Positions 42,181 through 50,832 of a DNA stretch of 64,000 nucleotides are shown in pieces. The stretch comes from Arcobacter sp. CECT 8983 (GTDB lineage Bacteria; Campylobacterota; Campylobacteria; Campylobacterales; Arcobacteraceae): assembly GCF_004118855.1 (NCBI RefSeq), contig NZ_PDKF01000004.1, positions 248,065-312,064 of the forward strand. The letters run 5' to 3'. Under the pieces are notes generated by a model. That model was not told the origin of the DNA. It saw only the letters and a list, made by a program, of their open reading frames with translations, and did no database searches. Positions within the stretch are counted from its first letter, which is position 1. Every line of letters starts with the position of its first letter. The translations under genes were made by a program, and so were the position numbers.

Positions 42181-42942
42181 TTATATAAATAAGAAAAACA
42201 TTGCATCAATTGCAAGTTTTTTAGGCTCTTCACCTAGTGCAAAGAGTGTATTCTCAACATTATAAATCATCTGTGTTAATAATACTTCAAAAGTAAAGTT
42301 AGAACGGCTTAATAAAGACTCTTTCCCTGTTTTTATATAACTAAGATTTTTAATATCCTCATAAGTGATTTCTTCATCATTATTAAGTTTCCTTTCTAAT
42401 TCTATTTGCCAATTATTTTGCCACGTTAGAAATAAATAGTCATTGTTTAAATCTTTATCAACTTTTAGTTTCCATTTTAATATTTGAAGATTTTTATGTA
42501 GTTTATGAAGTTTCTCTTTTTCGTATGCTAAAGCAACGATTTTATGTCCACCTTCAATGTCGTAAGCATCATATAAAGAGTAATATAAACCTAAAATCAA
42601 GTAATCATTCCTATACTTTATAGTATCTTTACTAAAGGCTAATTGTAAGTAGTCTTTGTAGTTATCAAGTGTTTGATTATTATATTTTAGAAGGAGTGTT
42701 TTTTCCGATGACTCAATTAGATCATAAATCTTTTTTTCTAAAGATTTATCAAATCCTCTAGGATTTCTTAAATCAAGTTTCTTTTTAAATGAGATTAAAA
42801 GTTTTTGATTCTTTTTATAGTCTCTTTTAATTATATTTGCAGAGTCAGATTGAAATACATTTTTTACATCATCTTGTTTAGGCATACAACCTGTAAACAA
42901 AAACCCTAAAAATACAACTAATAAAAAACTTTTAAAACTCAT
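42181..42942 (-). CDS. Putative lipoprotein
   Basis: 253 aa. A signal peptide ends in the lipobox LFTGC (C19), so the protein is lipid-anchored. The rest is charged and helical with no motif I recognise. It sits 20 bases after valS on the same strand and may be transcribed with it. Confidence 0.65.
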   Translation of the reverse strand: MSFKSFLLVVFLGFLFTGCMPKQDDVKNVFQSDSANIIKRDYKKNQKLLISFKKKLDLRNPRGFDKSLEKKIYDLIESSEKTLLLKYNNQTLDNYKDYLQLAFSKDTIKYRNDYLILGLYYSLYDAYDIEGGHKIVALAYEKEKLHKLHKNLQILKWKLKVDKDLNNDYLFLTWQNNWQIELERKLNNDEEITYEDIKNLSYIKTGKESLLSRSNFTFEVLLTQMIYNVENTLFALGEEPKKLAIDAMFFLFI

Positions 42943-42962
42943 TTATCTCCTTTAAAAGGCTA

Positions 42963-45581
42963 TTATGAAATAGCCTTTAATTCATTTTCAATTTTCTCTA
43001 GTTTTGTTTTGGCATCTTCTAATGCTTGTTTATTTTCAGCAACAACTGCTTCTGGTGCATTTGCTACAAATCTTTCATTTGAAAGCATTCCATTCAGTTT
43101 TGCAACTTCTTTTTCTACTTTCTCTTTTTGTTTAGTTAGTTTATCAATGATTGGACTCATATCAATTTCGCTAGTTGGTAAGTAAACTTCTAAATTATCA
43201 GATACATCTGTAATAGAGTTTTCAACTTTTGCTTCAACAAACTCAATATCTTCAACTTTTGCAAGTTTTTCAATAAATGGTTTTGCTAATTGTGTATCAA
43301 TTTTAGTATCTAATTTGATATATGCCTTAGCAATTTTTGAGTTACCCATATCAATAATAACTTTTGCACGTCTAAGTGCTGTAATCGCTTCTTCAATAAT
43401 TGCAAACATTGCTTCAGTCTCTTTATCTTGTGCAATCTCTTTAGGGAATGAAGTAATCATTAATGAAGACGCACCATCTTCTAAAGATGTTCCTGATAAT
43501 TTGTGATATAAGTAATCAGAAATAAATGGCATAAATGGAGATACTAATTTAAGTGTCTCTTTGAAAATAGCGCCAAGCTCAGAAATAGACTCTTTACTAG
43601 CTTTAGAGTACTCAATACCCCAATCACAGAATTCTGTCCATACAAATTTATATAAAATAGATGCTGCTTCATTGAATTTAAATGCTTCAAGTGCTTCTCT
43701 TACATCTTCAACTGCATGAGAAAGTCTTGATTGCATATATTTACCTAGTGCTGTTTTAATCTCAATATCTTTTAAATCTTCAAATGTATCTACATTTAAA
43801 GTTAAGAAATTAGCTGCATTATAAAGTTTATTTGTAAAGTTTCTAAACTGTTCTAAGTTTTTAGCTCCAAGTTTAATATCTCTTCCTTGAATTGCTAGAT
43901 ATGCAAGTGTAAATCTAATAATATCAGCAGAATGTTCTTCAACCATATCAAGTGGGTCGATTACATTTCCTTTTGATTTAGACATTTTTGCACCATGTTC
44001 ATCTCTTACAAGTGCATGCATATAGATATCTTTAAATGGTAATTCTCCTTGGAAGTGATCACCCATCATCATCATTCTAGCAACCCAGAAGAACATAATA
44101 TCAAAACCTGTGATTAATAAAGAGTTTGGATAGAAGTCTTTCATATCTTGCTCTAAATTATAAAGCTCAGGAAGTTTTCCATTATTTCCCCAACCTAATG
44201 GTGACATAGCCCATAATGCAGAAGAGAACCAAGTATCTAATACATCTGGGTCTTGAGTATAGTGTTTATTTCCACATTTTGGACAAGCTTCAGGCTCATC
44301 TAGCTTATCTGCCCATTGGTGATTACAAGATTCGCAAGTAAATACTGGAATTCTATGTCCCCACCAAAGTTGTCTTGAAATACACCAAGGTCTTAATTCA
44401 TCCATCCATGCTGTATATGAGTTAATCCAGTGAGCAGGGTGGAAGTTATTATGTGCTTTAGTTTTTTCAATTGAAGATTTTGCTACTTTTTCACTTAGGA
44501 ACCATTGTTGAGAAATAAATGGTTCCACAATATTTTTACATCTATAACAGTGACCTACTTGGTGAGTATGTTCATCTATTTTTACGATATAACCTTCATC
44601 TTGAAGTTTTTTAACAATAGGTTCTCTAGCTTCTAGTCTTTCAAGTCCTGCAAATTCTCCACAGTACTCGTTTAAAATACCTTTTTCATCAAATACTTTA
44701 ATAAACTCTAAATCATGTTTTTTACCAACTTCGTAGTCATTTTGATCATGTGCAGGAGTTACTTTTACAACACCTGTTCCAAATTCCATATCAACATGAG
44801 AATCAGTAATAACTTTGATTTTTCTGTCAGTTAAAGGAAGTAGTACTTCTTTCCCTACAATATTAGTATATCTTTCATCATCAGGGTGAACCATAATAGC
44901 AGTATCCCCAAAATAAGTTTCAGGTCTAGTAGTTGCAACTTGTACTTCACCACTTCCATCAGCAAACTTATAAATCATATGATAAAACTTACCATTTACT
45001 TCTTCATGTTCAACTTCAATATCTGATAATGCACCATCATGCGTACACCAGTTTACCATGTAGTTGTTTTGAGTGATAAATCCATCATTGTAAAGACTTA
45101 CAAAAGCTTCTTTAACTGCTTCTTTTAGCCCTTCATCCATAGTGAATCTTTCCCTTGACCATGCAGGAGTAACACCAAGTTTTCTCATTTGGTGAACAAT
45201 ATTTCCACCTGAATTTTCTTTTTGTTGCCAAGCTCTTTCAAGAAACTTTTCTCTACCAATTTCTTCTTTTGTTGTACCTTCAGCTAAAAGTTGTTTTTCA
45301 ACAACATTTTGTGTTGCGATACCAGCGTGGTCTGTTCCAGGTTGCCATAAAGTTTTATACCCATCCATTCTTTTATATCTAGTAATAATATCTTGCAGTG
45401 TAAATGTAAGGGCATGTCCAATATGTAAGCTACCAGTTACATTTGGAGGAGGCATCATAATTGAAAAGTTTTTTCCCTCTTTTTGGATATCTTTGTTTCC
45501 GTCAATTTCAAAATAACCTCTATCTTCACAGATTTTGTAATAGTTATCTTCTACTTTTGATGGTTCGTATTTTCCGCTCAT
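42963..45581 (-). CDS. valS: Valyl-tRNA synthetase
   Basis: 872 aa. The class I signatures HIGH (53-56, in NVTGSLHIGHAL) and KMSKSKGN are both present, with the CP1 editing insert and GTDHAGIATQ between them. The C-terminal ~65 residues are the tRNA-binding coiled coil. Charges tRNA-Val. Confidence 0.97.
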   Translation of the reverse strand: MSGKYEPSKVEDNYYKICEDRGYFEIDGNKDIQKEGKNFSIMMPPPNVTGSLHIGHALTFTLQDIITRYKRMDGYKTLWQPGTDHAGIATQNVVEKQLLAEGTTKEEIGREKFLERAWQQKENSGGNIVHQMRKLGVTPAWSRERFTMDEGLKEAVKEAFVSLYNDGFITQNNYMVNWCTHDGALSDIEVEHEEVNGKFYHMIYKFADGSGEVQVATTRPETYFGDTAIMVHPDDERYTNIVGKEVLLPLTDRKIKVITDSHVDMEFGTGVVKVTPAHDQNDYEVGKKHDLEFIKVFDEKGILNEYCGEFAGLERLEAREPIVKKLQDEGYIVKIDEHTHQVGHCYRCKNIVEPFISQQWFLSEKVAKSSIEKTKAHNNFHPAHWINSYTAWMDELRPWCISRQLWWGHRIPVFTCESCNHQWADKLDEPEACPKCGNKHYTQDPDVLDTWFSSALWAMSPLGWGNNGKLPELYNLEQDMKDFYPNSLLITGFDIMFFWVARMMMMGDHFQGELPFKDIYMHALVRDEHGAKMSKSKGNVIDPLDMVEEHSADIIRFTLAYLAIQGRDIKLGAKNLEQFRNFTNKLYNAANFLTLNVDTFEDLKDIEIKTALGKYMQSRLSHAVEDVREALEAFKFNEAASILYKFVWTEFCDWGIEYSKASKESISELGAIFKETLKLVSPFMPFISDYLYHKLSGTSLEDGASSLMITSFPKEIAQDKETEAMFAIIEEAITALRRAKVIIDMGNSKIAKAYIKLDTKIDTQLAKPFIEKLAKVEDIEFVEAKVENSITDVSDNLEVYLPTSEIDMSPIIDKLTKQKEKVEKEVAKLNGMLSNERFVANAPEAVVAENKQALEDAKTKLEKIENELKAIS

Positions 45582-45664
45582 TTATGTTCCTATTTGATTA
45601 TTATGATTTTGTTTAATAAAAATATCCGCGATTATATCTAAAAAAGATTTTATTTAAGGTAATA

Positions 45665-45949
45665 CTAAAAGTAGCTTTTTATTTTGTTATCTTGTTGTGC
45701 AAGCTTTGTTACACTTAAACTTGAAATGTTTTCTTCCATATTTAGATTATCAAGTAAGTAGTTTAATTTTAAAATATTTGTTTTAATTCCGTGAAGATAG
45801 TTTTTAAGACTTTTAATATGTGTTTTATCACCATCTTTTGAGTTAGTAAGTTCATTTATTGTTAGTTGTTCTCTTACTTTTTCTTCTTTTAAAACTTTTT
45901 CTATTTTTTTAATATAGTTATTTGAGTTAGGAGAGTTTTTTAGCATCAT
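45665..45949 (-). CDS. Small helical protein of unknown function
   Basis: 94 aa, highly charged and predicted to be all helical (long heptad-like stretch about 12-70). No signal peptide, membrane segment or cysteine. AAGGTATATATG is a plausible start context. Function unknown. Confidence 0.45.
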   Translation of the reverse strand: MMLKNSPNSNNYIKKIEKVLKEEKVREQLTINELTNSKDGDKTHIKSLKNYLHGIKTNILKLNYLLDNLNMEENISSLSVTKLAQQDNKIKSYF

Positions 45950-46024
45950 ATATACCTTAAAATTTCAATGGCTTATATGATAACTAAAAAAAGTCACATC
46001 TGTGTCACGCGTTTAAGGTAACTA

Positions 46025-48073
46025 TCAATCTTCCGGTGACTCTTTTTTTATTAATCCAGCTTCTTTTAAAAAAGGAGAGTGCACAAAATCTAATTTTTTG
46101 ATTTTATCATATTTAGCAAAACTAAGATAAAGTACATCTTTTGCTCTTGTTACAGCAACATAGAAAAGTCTTCTTTCTTCTTCTAAACTTCCACCTTTAC
46201 TCATAAGTTTTCTATTTGGGAATCTTCCATCCATAAGGTCAATCACAAAAACTTCTTTAAACTCTAAGCCTTTACTTGCGTGAACAGAAAGAAGATTTAC
46301 TCCTTCTCCTTCACTCATCTCTCCACCACCTAGAATCATTGAGTTTACAAACTTTGAAAGGTCTTGAAAGTTTCTAGCTAGATTTTTTAGAAGCATTACT
46401 TTTCTATTGATTTTAGCATGGGCTTTTGTTTTTTGTACCATATTAACAGTACCATCTTTTTGTGTAGCTCTTTTTGTAGCTAATGTCTCTTTTAATCTTG
46501 AGTACATCATAGATGAAGTCACAGAAGAAACAAGTGATTCTGGAACTTTAGTTCTTCTAATCATTTTTACAAGTAAATAAAAATCATAAAGATATTTTGC
46601 TCCATCAACTGATAGTTTAGGGTGTTTTAAAATAGCATTAGATAAAAAGGCTTCTTCAAAGCCACAATCTTTAAATTTAGAAACACTTCCTAATTCAATA
46701 AAATCATCAAATAGACCTAATTGTATATTTTTAACTCTATTTGATTGATATGGATTTTTTATGCTTGAATCAGGTGTAAATAAACCTTTAAACACATCTC
46801 CATTACCTAGTTTTACTAAGGCATCAAAAATATCTTTAGCAATAGCTTTTCCAATACCTTTTCCATGTTCAAGTACGTGAATAAATGCCATCATATCATT
46901 GTGAGACAGTTGCATAACTAAAATATCAAGAACAAATTTTATCTCAACAGAGTCAAAAAATGACATTCCACCTTTTCTTTTTGCTGGAATTCCATACTCC
47001 CTTAAGTTTGCTTCAATTCCATCTGCACTTGAGTTGTTTCTAAAGATAATGGCTATATCACTGTGAGGTGTCGAACTTTGAGAAATCTTTTCAGATATGT
47101 GATGATATTGAGAAAATAGTTCAGTAAATTCTAACAGCTTTGGGGGAATAGAAATATCAGTTCTCATAACTTGAAGCTGCTTCTCATAGATTCTTTCATT
47201 ATGTTCAATAACCTTTGTAGCAAGGTCTAAAATAGGTCTGCTTGAACGATAATTTTTTCTTAGTGTATAAACATTTGAACCTTTGTATCTTGTATCAAAA
47301 GTTGAGATAATTCCTATATCTGAACCATTAAAAGCATAAATACTTTGGTCATAATCACCTACACAAAATAGTGATTTAGGTTTAAAAGCATCAAGAAGTC
47401 TTCCTTGTAAAGGATTTGTATCTTGATATTCATCAACTAAAATCTCTTTAAAATCAAACTCTTCTTCTTTTAAAGTGTCAAGCATAATAGTAAGTAGGTC
47501 ATCAAAATTTGCATAACCATATTTTGTTTTTAGCTCATTGAATTCTAGTACAACATCATCATAAATAGGAGTATAAATCTCATGATCAGGATTTTTATTT
47601 TTTATCCATTCTTCAAACCCTTCTCCCTCATTTGAGTTAAGATATAGTGAATACATATCATAAAGATATCCACCATCATATGGGTTTACTCCATCTTCTC
47701 TTTCATAAAAAACTCTTTTTTCATATAAAGACCTAAAAAGTGTTTTTAGCTCATTTGGTTGTTTTAGGGTAATATTTTTATTTAGTTTTTTTAAAAGTTT
47801 ATATGAAACAGAGTGAAAGGTTCCTGCCATGATTTTTGCAGCCATATCTTTTCCAAAAAATTTGGCAACCCTAGCTACCATTTCAGCAGCAGCTTTATTT
47901 GTAAAAGTTAATAGTAAAATTTCTTCAGGTTGTACACCATTGTTAATAAGATTTGCAATTCTTCCAACAATAGTTGATGTTTTCCCTGTTCCTGCACTAG
48001 CAATGATAAGGTTAAAACCTTTTTCACAAGTTGCAGCTTCGAGTTGTTCTTTATTTAAATTTGATAGAGGCAT
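46025..48073 (-). CDS. UvrD/Rep-family DNA helicase
   Basis: 682 aa. Helicase motif I ASAGTGKT (25-32), motif II VDEYQDTN, motif III GDYDQSIYAFNG, motif IV region YRSSRPIL and motif V-VI LSVHASKGLEF and FYVAVTRAK are all intact. A 3'-to-5' helicase for repair and replication restart. It resembles both UvrD/PcrA and Rep; I do not choose between them. Confidence 0.9.
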   Translation of the reverse strand: MPLSNLNKEQLEAATCEKGFNLIIASAGTGKTSTIVGRIANLINNGVQPEEILLLTFTNKAAAEMVARVAKFFGKDMAAKIMAGTFHSVSYKLLKKLNKNITLKQPNELKTLFRSLYEKRVFYEREDGVNPYDGGYLYDMYSLYLNSNEGEGFEEWIKNKNPDHEIYTPIYDDVVLEFNELKTKYGYANFDDLLTIMLDTLKEEEFDFKEILVDEYQDTNPLQGRLLDAFKPKSLFCVGDYDQSIYAFNGSDIGIISTFDTRYKGSNVYTLRKNYRSSRPILDLATKVIEHNERIYEKQLQVMRTDISIPPKLLEFTELFSQYHHISEKISQSSTPHSDIAIIFRNNSSADGIEANLREYGIPAKRKGGMSFFDSVEIKFVLDILVMQLSHNDMMAFIHVLEHGKGIGKAIAKDIFDALVKLGNGDVFKGLFTPDSSIKNPYQSNRVKNIQLGLFDDFIELGSVSKFKDCGFEEAFLSNAILKHPKLSVDGAKYLYDFYLLVKMIRRTKVPESLVSSVTSSMMYSRLKETLATKRATQKDGTVNMVQKTKAHAKINRKVMLLKNLARNFQDLSKFVNSMILGGGEMSEGEGVNLLSVHASKGLEFKEVFVIDLMDGRFPNRKLMSKGGSLEEERRLFYVAVTRAKDVLYLSFAKYDKIKKLDFVHSPFLKEAGLIKKESPED

Positions 48074-48142
48074 TTATTTAATATTCTTTAGTAGTATTTT
48101 CATTTGGCGAATATTAGCATAATGATTCTTATTTTTAAGGGC

Positions 48143-48260
48143 AAAAAAAAAGCTCCTAAGGAAAGGAGCTTTTTTACACACAAGGAAATAAGTTTTTTAG
48201 AAAACTTAAAAAAAATTCGCAATTTAAGTTAAGAAGCTTCGCGTTTCTTCTTAATCCATA
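48143..48260 (-). ncRNA. Candidate small RNA with own promoter and terminator
   Basis: On the minus strand TATAAT at 48271-48266 would start transcription near 48258. The RNA would begin with TTAAGAAG (48254-48247) pairing with CTTCTTAA (48236-48229), continue through a second weak hairpin and end in a strong terminator: 7-bp stem GCTCCT plus A/T pairs (48175-48164 with 48157-48146), loop UUCCUU, then eight U residues. It is about 115 nt and holds no reading frame. It ends 70 bases before the helicase start, so it is not that gene's leader. The loop UUCCUU is complementary to the AAGGAA ribosome binding sites common here. Confidence 0.5.
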
Positions 48261-48404
48261 TGAAAATTATAATAGATGAGTATTAACTAAAGTCAAATAA
48301 AAAGTTAATGGTTGGTTAATATGAGAAATTTTGATTAATTTATACAAAAATTACTAAAATTGATTTTAGAAATACCTTCAAATAGAAAACAAGTACAATT
48401 ATGC

Positions 48405-48410
48405 TATTAT
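48405..48410 (+). promoter_or_regulatory. -10 box of thiL (possible leaderless mRNA)
   Basis: TATTAT at 48405-48410 is seven bases before the ATG at 48418. Transcription would begin at or just before the start codon. No ribosome binding site is visible before it. Confidence 0.45.
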
Positions 48411-48417
48411 CACGCTT

Positions 48418-49248
48418 ATGAATAAAGAAGATTTTTTTATAAAACAATTTGTTAATAATACAAAACTTATTGGTGATGATGGTGCAGTAATAGGTAAATG
48501 GGTTTATAGCAATGATGCATTTTTTGAGAATGTTCACTTTAAAAAAGAGTGGATGAGTTTAGAACAAATTGCTCAAAAAGCAATGTTAGTAAATATCTCA
48601 GATGCAATTGCAATGAATGCTAAACCAAAATATGCACTGTTAACTGTAGCAATTCCCAAAGAATACAATACAAAAGATTTAAAAGAATTAGCAAAAGGCT
48701 TTAAAAAAGTTGCAAAAGAGTTTGATATAGAAATTATTGGTGGAGATACAATCTCAAATACTAAGCTAGATATTTCAATAACAATTATTTCTAAAACAAA
48801 AAAACCAATTTTAAGAAGTGGAATAAAAAAAGATGATTTACTTTGTTATACAGGTACATTAGGCTCATCTAAAAGAGATTTAGAAAAGCTATTAAATGGC
48901 AAAAAAGTATCAAAGAAATCAAAATTTATAAAACCAAGACTTAATGCAGAGTTTTTTTATAAAGTTGCAAAATATATAAATGCCTCTATGGATATTTCTG
49001 ATGGATTATTTTTTGAACTTGAAAGAATGTCGAAACTTAGTTGTGTAGGATTTGAGTTTTTTGAAAAAATTGATAAAGATATAGGTTGTTCAGGGGAAGA
49101 GTATGAATTACTTTTCTCTTTTGATAAAAAATATAAAGAAAAAATAGAGAAATTAGCAAAAAAATATGATGTGCCATTAAATATATTTGCCAAAGCAGTT
49201 AAGGGTAAATATAAATGTGAGTGTGCAAATCATCATTTTGAAGATTAA
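48418..49248 (+). CDS. thiL: Thiamine-monophosphate kinase
   Basis: 276 aa. GDDGAVIG near the start, the metal-binding SDAIAMNAKP, GGDTISNTKLDI and the later SMDISDG are ThiL/PurM-superfamily motifs. It phosphorylates thiamine monophosphate to the active cofactor. Somewhat shorter than E. coli ThiL (325 aa), as in other Campylobacterota. truD follows 30 bases downstream. Confidence 0.9.
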   Translation: MNKEDFFIKQFVNNTKLIGDDGAVIGKWVYSNDAFFENVHFKKEWMSLEQIAQKAMLVNISDAIAMNAKPKYALLTVAIPKEYNTKDLKELAKGFKKVAKEFDIEIIGGDTISNTKLDISITIISKTKKPILRSGIKKDDLLCYTGTLGSSKRDLEKLLNGKKVSKKSKFIKPRLNAEFFYKVAKYINASMDISDGLFFELERMSKLSCVGFEFFEKIDKDIGCSGEEYELLFSFDKKYKEKIEKLAKKYDVPLNIFAKAVKGKYKCECANHHFED

Positions 49249-49278
49249 AATAATATTGAACATATAAAAGGATAATTA

Positions 49279-50343
49279 TTGCAAGAGTTACAAAGGTATT
49301 TAAACCATTCAAAAATAGATGTTGTATTTAAACAAAACAAAGATGATTTTGTAGTAACAGAAATACCTCTTTATGAATTTAGTGGAGAAGGTGAACACTT
49401 AATTATAAAGTTTAGAAAAAAAGATTTAACAACATGGGATGCAGTTAGAATATTTTCAGAGCATTTAGGATGTAAAGGAAGAGATATAGGTTATGCAGGA
49501 TTAAAAGATAAAAATGCAATGACAGTACAACATATTTCTATACCAAAGCAGTATGAAGAGAAGTTAAATGATTTTAACCATGAACAGATAAAAGTATTAG
49601 AAGTAACAAAACATAATAATAAAATAAGAGTAGGGCACTTAAAGGGAAATAAATTCTTTATTAGATTAAAAAGAGTAAATCTAGTTGATGCTAAAAAGAT
49701 AGAACAAGCAGTTCAAAGTATTGCAACTTTTGGTATGCCAAACTATTTTGGATTTCAAAGATTTGGAATAGAAGGTGATAACTATAAAAAAGGTGAAGCA
49801 ATAGTAAAAGGTGAATTAAGAGAAAAAAATAGAAAACTAAAACAGATGTTTATAAACTCTTATCAAAGTTATCTTTTCAATAATTGGCTTTCAAAAAGAA
49901 TAGAAGTTTCAAAACTTGTTGATTTATTTAAACCTGAAGAGATTTATGAAAAACTTGAATTACCATTAGATGTAGTTAAAGAGATGAAAAAACAAGAACA
50001 TCCTTTCAAGCTTATTCCTGGTGACTTAATGAGTCATTATCCTTATGGAAAAATTTTCCATGTGGAAAACTTAAGTGAAGAGGCTGAAAAGTTCTTTGCA
50101 AGAGATAGAGTTGCTACTGGTCTTCTTTGTGGAAAAAGAGTTAAAAAAGCAGATGGTTTAGCACTAAATATTGAAAAAGATTTTGATGTTGAAATCAAAG
50201 AAGATGGAGCTAGAAGATTTGCTTGGATTTTTCCTGAAGAGATTGAAACAAACTTCAAAGAAGAGAAAAATTGGATGGAGTTACAATTTTCACTTCCTAA
50301 AGGTTCTTATGCAACTGAATTTATTGCTGAGGTAATTCATTAA
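49279..50343 (+). CDS. truD: tRNA pseudouridine(13) synthase TruD
   Basis: 354 aa with a TTG start behind AAAAGGATAA. The motif YAGLKDKNAMTVQ contains the catalytic aspartate; MPNYFGFQRFG and the internal TRUD insertion (about 150-300) follow. It makes pseudouridine 13 in tRNA-Glu. Confidence 0.93.
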   Translation: MQELQRYLNHSKIDVVFKQNKDDFVVTEIPLYEFSGEGEHLIIKFRKKDLTTWDAVRIFSEHLGCKGRDIGYAGLKDKNAMTVQHISIPKQYEEKLNDFNHEQIKVLEVTKHNNKIRVGHLKGNKFFIRLKRVNLVDAKKIEQAVQSIATFGMPNYFGFQRFGIEGDNYKKGEAIVKGELREKNRKLKQMFINSYQSYLFNNWLSKRIEVSKLVDLFKPEEIYEKLELPLDVVKEMKKQEHPFKLIPGDLMSHYPYGKIFHVENLSEEAEKFFARDRVATGLLCGKRVKKADGLALNIEKDFDVEIKEDGARRFAWIFPEEIETNFKEEKNWMELQFSLPKGSYATEFIAEVIH

Positions 50344-50438
50344 AATATCTTTTTTATAATTATAAATAATTAATCAGTCATAATATTATTAAGGTAAAAT
50401 AAGATACACTTTTCTTACTTTTGATAAAGGGTTATATT

Positions 50439-50804
50439 ATGACATACGAGGATCTTATTAAAGACTTATGTGATGTGATTAAAGAGTCAGAGAATAATGC
50501 TGTTTCTATTTATGAAAATTTAGAAAATGTTGACAGTATTATTTCTGATCTTGATCTTCCAGTACATAAAACTAAAAAACTTCAAAAACTGATTTCTAAT
50601 TCTTTTGGTTTATTACAACACCAAGACTTACATAGACAAAAAATAGAAAGAGTTGTAAATCACGTTTGTGAAACAAACAATATTGACTCAAGCGAGTATA
50701 ATATTGCTTCTTCTGCTAAACATATATCAGGAGATGAAACATCAGATACAGTTTCTGATGATGAGCTAGAAGCATTAATTAAAAGTATGCAAACAGCTAA
50801 TTAA
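50439..50804 (+). CDS. CheZ-like chemotaxis phosphatase candidate
   Basis: 121 aa. I start at ATG 50439 because AAAGGG lies seven bases before it; the TTG at 50421 has no such site. The helix LLQHQDLHRQKIERVVNHV (about 59-76) has D63-x-x-x-Q67, the same spacing as the catalytic D143/Q147 of E. coli CheZ. The acidic C-terminus ends DDELEALIKSMQTAN, similar to the CheY-binding tail of CheZ (which ends in a short acidic-hydrophobic helix). It probably dephosphorylates CheY. The remote CheZ of Helicobacter shares this motif. A chemoreceptor gene faces it across a terminator. Confidence 0.7.
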   Translation: MTYEDLIKDLCDVIKESENNAVSIYENLENVDSIISDLDLPVHKTKKLQKLISNSFGLLQHQDLHRQKIERVVNHVCETNNIDSSEYNIASSAKHISGDETSDTVSDDELEALIKSMQTAN

Positions 50805-50832
50805 AATAAAAAGGTTTTTAAACCTTTTTATT
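50805..50832. terminator. Bidirectional terminator
   Basis: A 13-bp perfect stem (50805-50817 with 50820-50832) with a two-base loop, between the convergent CheZ-like and chemoreceptor genes. A and T runs on both flanks serve both strands. Confidence 0.85.
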
